Source: JAFDZV01 sp966128725 (GTDB taxonomy: Bacteria > Bacteroidota > Ignavibacteria > OLB7). Taken from it: a DNA stretch of 15,138 bases. The notes under the pieces are model-generated. The model was not told the origin of the DNA, searched no databases, and worked only from the letters and a program-made list of their open reading frames with translations. Below are positions 13,218 to 15,138 of this stretch, piece by piece (within the stretch, counting starts at the first letter, position 1; every line of letters starts with the position of its first letter). Position numbers and translations under genes: made by a program. Location: positions 1 through 15,138 of the forward strand of contig CBHYLN010000134.1 of the NCBI GenBank assembly GCA_966128725.1. Reading direction: 5' to 3'.

Positions 13218-13221
13218 CTCC
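13218..13221 (-). promoter_or_regulatory. Ribosome binding site deciding the subtilase start
   Basis: GGAG on the minus strand, eight bases before the ATG at 13209. It is moderate support for this start over in-frame ATGs at 13248 and 13332. Confidence 0.5.
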
Positions 13222-13334
13222 GCAGGAGGTGGTGGGATTCGCGCGCATCCCATCCAGGATGCCAGCAATTGCCGGACCCCGACGGGATGCACGACACGGG
13301 AACAAAAACGTTGCTGTATGGTGGAAGAACATGA

Positions 13335-13362
13335 AACCGGGAGCCGCGCACGGCTCCCGGTT
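13335..13362 (-). terminator. Intrinsic terminator of the 14282-13368 gene
   Basis: AACCGGGAGCCG (13335-13346) pairs perfectly over 12 bases with CGGCTCCCGGTT (13351-13362) around the loop CGCA. On the minus strand the stem lies five bases past the stop codon at 13368 and is followed by a T-rich stretch (TTTCATGTTCTT). It is the best terminator in the window and ends the three-gene block that begins at 15091. Confidence 0.85.
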
Positions 13363-13367
13363 CGGTG

Positions 13368-14282
13368 TTATGGGATCTTCAACGAACCGACCAGGCTGAT
13401 TCGCACATGGTCGGCGAGCTTCGCGGACTTCATCCCGTCGGCATTCACCAACTCCACGACCAGGCCGCCCGCATTGCTCGCGAACGGATCGCCCCCCGTG
13501 AGCGCATACAGGCCTGCGCCAACGTGCAGCTCGTCCGCGCCGGCACTATACTCGTAGTGCACAAAGCCATGCAACGCGAACTTCGCCGGTACGATCACGC
13601 TCACGACATCGCCGTTCAGCCGCCACGTTTCCTGCTTCCTGTAGGCGCTCACGGGGACGGCATCGTCGGACGTCGACGTCACCACCTCATTCGTCCCCGT
13701 AGTGGTATCCGTCGAGCTTGTGGTGCTTGTCACGGTCACCTTGTCGACGGTTCCGCTGTTGTCGGTGCGCGCATATCCCACCGACACCGCCCAGAACATC
13801 GATCTCTTGGAGGAGAAGTTGTTGTAGTGAAGATCGAGGCTCGCATCGGTGAACGATGTATCGAACACACGGTTGCCGGCCGGGCGGGCCGGATCGTACA
13901 ACGATACCCCGTGCCGCCCCACCCCTGCGCGCAACGCCAGCCATGCCTCGCCCGTATCCTGAGTGCTCGTCACGAACATTCCCACCGATACCGAACCCTT
14001 CCCCCCGAGCTGCGCGCTGCCGCTCCTGAGCGCGGAGAGCAGGCCGTTTGCAACTTCCACCGAGGCATCGGTGCCAAGATAGAACGCGTCGGAGCTGTTC
14101 ATCAGAACGTACGAAAGCCCGAGGCTGCCTTTTGTGATGTTCGTGCGCAGGAGCCCATTGCTGTTCGCCAGCAACGCACCCTCGCCGCTGTAGTCACCCA
14201 GCGGACTTTGCGCCATCGCCTGGGCAGCGGCGATCACGGCCCAGGCGGTGATCGCCACAACCGATCGTAGAATATTGCTCAT
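13368..14282 (-). CDS. Secreted protein, possible outer-membrane beta-barrel
   Basis: A 304-residue protein with a signal peptide: a short N-region (MSNILR), a hydrophobic core at 8-21 and an AMA site after residue 24. The mature part has many alternating hydrophobic/polar strands rich in Gly and Tyr (GSLGLSYVLM, KGSVSVGMFVTST, SMFWAVSVGYART, FALHGFVHYEYSA, DELHVGAGLYAL), as in outer-membrane beta-barrels. A Thr/Ser-rich segment (about 179-206, TSTTSSTDTTTGT) looks like an extended surface loop. The last residue is Pro, not the Phe usual in BamA-assembled barrels, so the barrel call is tentative. The start has AGGAG seven bases upstream. It begins 31 bases after the 99-residue gene and ends at a strong terminator, probably closing an operon. 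No named family is recognised. Confidence 0.87.
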   Translation of the reverse strand: MSNILRSVVAITAWAVIAAAQAMAQSPLGDYSGEGALLANSNGLLRTNITKGSLGLSYVLMNSSDAFYLGTDASVEVANGLLSALRSGSAQLGGKGSVSVGMFVTSTQDTGEAWLALRAGVGRHGVSLYDPARPAGNRVFDTSFTDASLDLHYNNFSSKRSMFWAVSVGYARTDNSGTVDKVTVTSTTSSTDTTTGTNEVVTSTSDDAVPVSAYRKQETWRLNGDVVSVIVPAKFALHGFVHYEYSAGADELHVGAGLYALTGGDPFASNAGGLVVELVNADGMKSAKLADHVRISLVGSLKIP

Positions 14283-14313
14283 CGTAATTCTCCTGTTGGT
14301 TATCGTACCCCGG

Positions 14314-14613
14314 TCATGCTACCGGTTCCACCGGGATGCCGGTCTCGAACACCACGAGCCCCTTCTCGATCGTCAGCGTCTTCTTCAGAAGCTCCGTGCC
14401 GTCGTTGGTGATCGTCAGAGTGACCTGCGCGCCGTTCCATCCCTTCGCCATCATCTTCACGTCCAGCGTTCCTTCCACCGGAACGGTGTCGGCCCAGGCC
14501 CACGAGGCGTCGCCGTTATCGAATCGCATGGTCACTTCCTGCCCCTCGATCGCCAGGAAGGGCCGGAACGATGTGCCGGCGAGCGTTGCTGCCAGCGTGA
14601 GTGATGTTGCCAT
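14314..14613 (-). CDS. Small beta-rich protein of unknown function
   Basis: A 99-residue protein, largely strand-like (EVTMRFDNGD, TLDVKMMAKGW, AQVTLTITNDGTELLKKTLTI, LVVFETGIPV), which suggests a single small beta-sandwich. I do not recognise a family. The first 13 residues are mildly hydrophobic (MATSLTLAATLAG) but there is no basic N-region or cleavage site, so export is doubtful. The start at 14613 has GGAG seven bases upstream. It lies between the small membrane protein (73 bases upstream) and the secreted barrel-like protein (31 bases downstream) on the same strand, so the three are likely co-transcribed. Confidence 0.82.
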   Translation of the reverse strand: MATSLTLAATLAGTSFRPFLAIEGQEVTMRFDNGDASWAWADTVPVEGTLDVKMMAKGWNGAQVTLTITNDGTELLKKTLTIEKGLVVFETGIPVEPVA

Positions 14614-14686
14614 GATTGTGCTCCGATGATTGATTCATGTAATTGATTCGTGAATGATCCGCTTACGAACCATGATTCGGCGCAGC

Positions 14687-15091
14687 CTACCGCGCCGTAC
14701 CGCCCTGCATACCCTTCAACGTTGCTCCCCGGATGTCCTTTGCCGCCGAGACGAATCCCAGCACGCCGGACCAGAACGCGGAACCGGCCATGCCGAACAG
14801 CGCCACAACCGCTACCGGGAGTTTGTGTGCTTCGGCCCCAACCGCGAACGTGACGCAGCCGTCGACGCCCCATGCACCCCCCTTGCCCCAGAAGGCCGCC
14901 GCGAGCAACCCTCCGAGATAGGCGACGAGGTACACGCGAATCCCCCGCCAATCCGGTCCATCCGGCGGCAATGTTGAAGGGTCGTCGCGCAACGATTTGA
15001 ACACCAGTTTCGCTACCGCCACGAATCGCTCCGCGGCGGCGCTCACCGATCCGAACACGGCAGTCACGGCCGCCAGATATTCCAGTTCCAT
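14687..15091 (-). CDS. Small multi-pass membrane protein, holin-like in appearance
   Basis: A 134-residue protein with hydrophobic segments at about 52-68 (RVYLVAYLGGLLAAAFW), possibly 73-86, and 91-118 (LPVAVVALFGMAGSAFWSGVLGFVSAAK), and an amphipathic N-terminal helix (SAAAERFVAVAKLVFKSL). The end, GSAFWSGVLGFVSAAKDIRG, resembles the G..FW..VL.....-type ending of small membrane proteins often annotated as holin-like; this is resemblance only. I chose the ATG at 15091. A GTG at 15130 in the same frame would add 13 residues, and neither has a clear SD, so the start is uncertain and the gene could extend towards the window edge. It is the first gene of the probable 15091-13368 operon. Confidence 0.75.
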   Translation of the reverse strand: MELEYLAAVTAVFGSVSAAAERFVAVAKLVFKSLRDDPSTLPPDGPDWRGIRVYLVAYLGGLLAAAFWGKGGAWGVDGCVTFAVGAEAHKLPVAVVALFGMAGSAFWSGVLGFVSAAKDIRGATLKGMQGGTAR

Positions 15092-15138
15092 TGGTTCGCC
15101 CGATCTATTGTGAATGATGCCCCCCAGCACTCCCCCCC

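Noticed and set aside
12454..13557. Plus-strand frame opposite the subtilase, and a similar one at 13365-14270
   Set aside because: Both lie antisense to genes with diagnostic features (catalytic triad; signal peptide plus terminator). Their products are Arg/His-rich and featureless.
15120..15138. C-rich run at the window edge as a second variable homopolymer
   Set aside because: The tract is cut by the window end and interrupted (C6, AGCACT, C7), so length and context cannot be judged.

Overview
The window is a bacterial chromosomal segment, GC-rich in its genes, with dense coding and clear Shine-Dalgarno (SD) sequences before most starts. No rRNA, tRNA, CRISPR array, transposase or phage structural gene was found. 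The best taxonomic clue is the TPR-LuxR protein at 6396-8501. Its C-terminal half (an arginine/glutamine-rich coiled segment followed by an LTPTQ..ICALAL..-type LuxR helix-turn-helix) resembles regulators common in the FCB group (Chlorobiota, Ignavibacteria, Kapabacteria, Bacteroidota). The regular SD sites argue against typical Bacteroidota. The taxon is an inference, not established.

Layout. Bases 1-264 are non-coding and hold an AT-rich heptad array that forms a long imperfect inverted repeat. A 687-residue metzincin-type zinc metalloprotease lies on the minus strand (265-2328). A non-coding stretch of about 950 bases (2329-3276) separates it from two plus-strand genes: a 1015-residue STAND ATPase resembling nephrocystin-3/TEP1, with C-terminal TPRs (3277-6324), and 71 bases later a 701-residue TPR protein ending in a LuxR-type DNA-binding domain (6396-8501). 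A strong GC hairpin sits between this pair and the convergent minus-strand block.

The rest (8578-15091) is read on the minus strand. In transcription order it holds: a small multi-pass membrane protein (15091-14687), a 99-residue beta-rich protein (14613-14314), a secreted 304-residue protein that may be a barrel (14282-13368) followed by a good intrinsic terminator, a subtilisin-family serine protease (13209-11983), a secreted beta-rich protein (11792-10920), a papain-fold cysteine protease (10622-10023), an unknown 203-residue protein (10007-9396) and a leaderless paralogue of the secreted beta-rich protein (9315-8578).

The striking theme is three unrelated protease mechanisms (zinc, serine, cysteine) within 13 kb. 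None has an evident Sec signal peptide. They are interleaved with unknown beta-rich proteins, two of which are paralogues of opposite predicted location, and they flank a STAND/TPR-LuxR signalling pair. Whether these genes form one system cannot be shown from sequence alone. The most testable sub-hypotheses are a protease/partner cassette at 8578-11792 and a sensor/regulator pair at 3277-8501.
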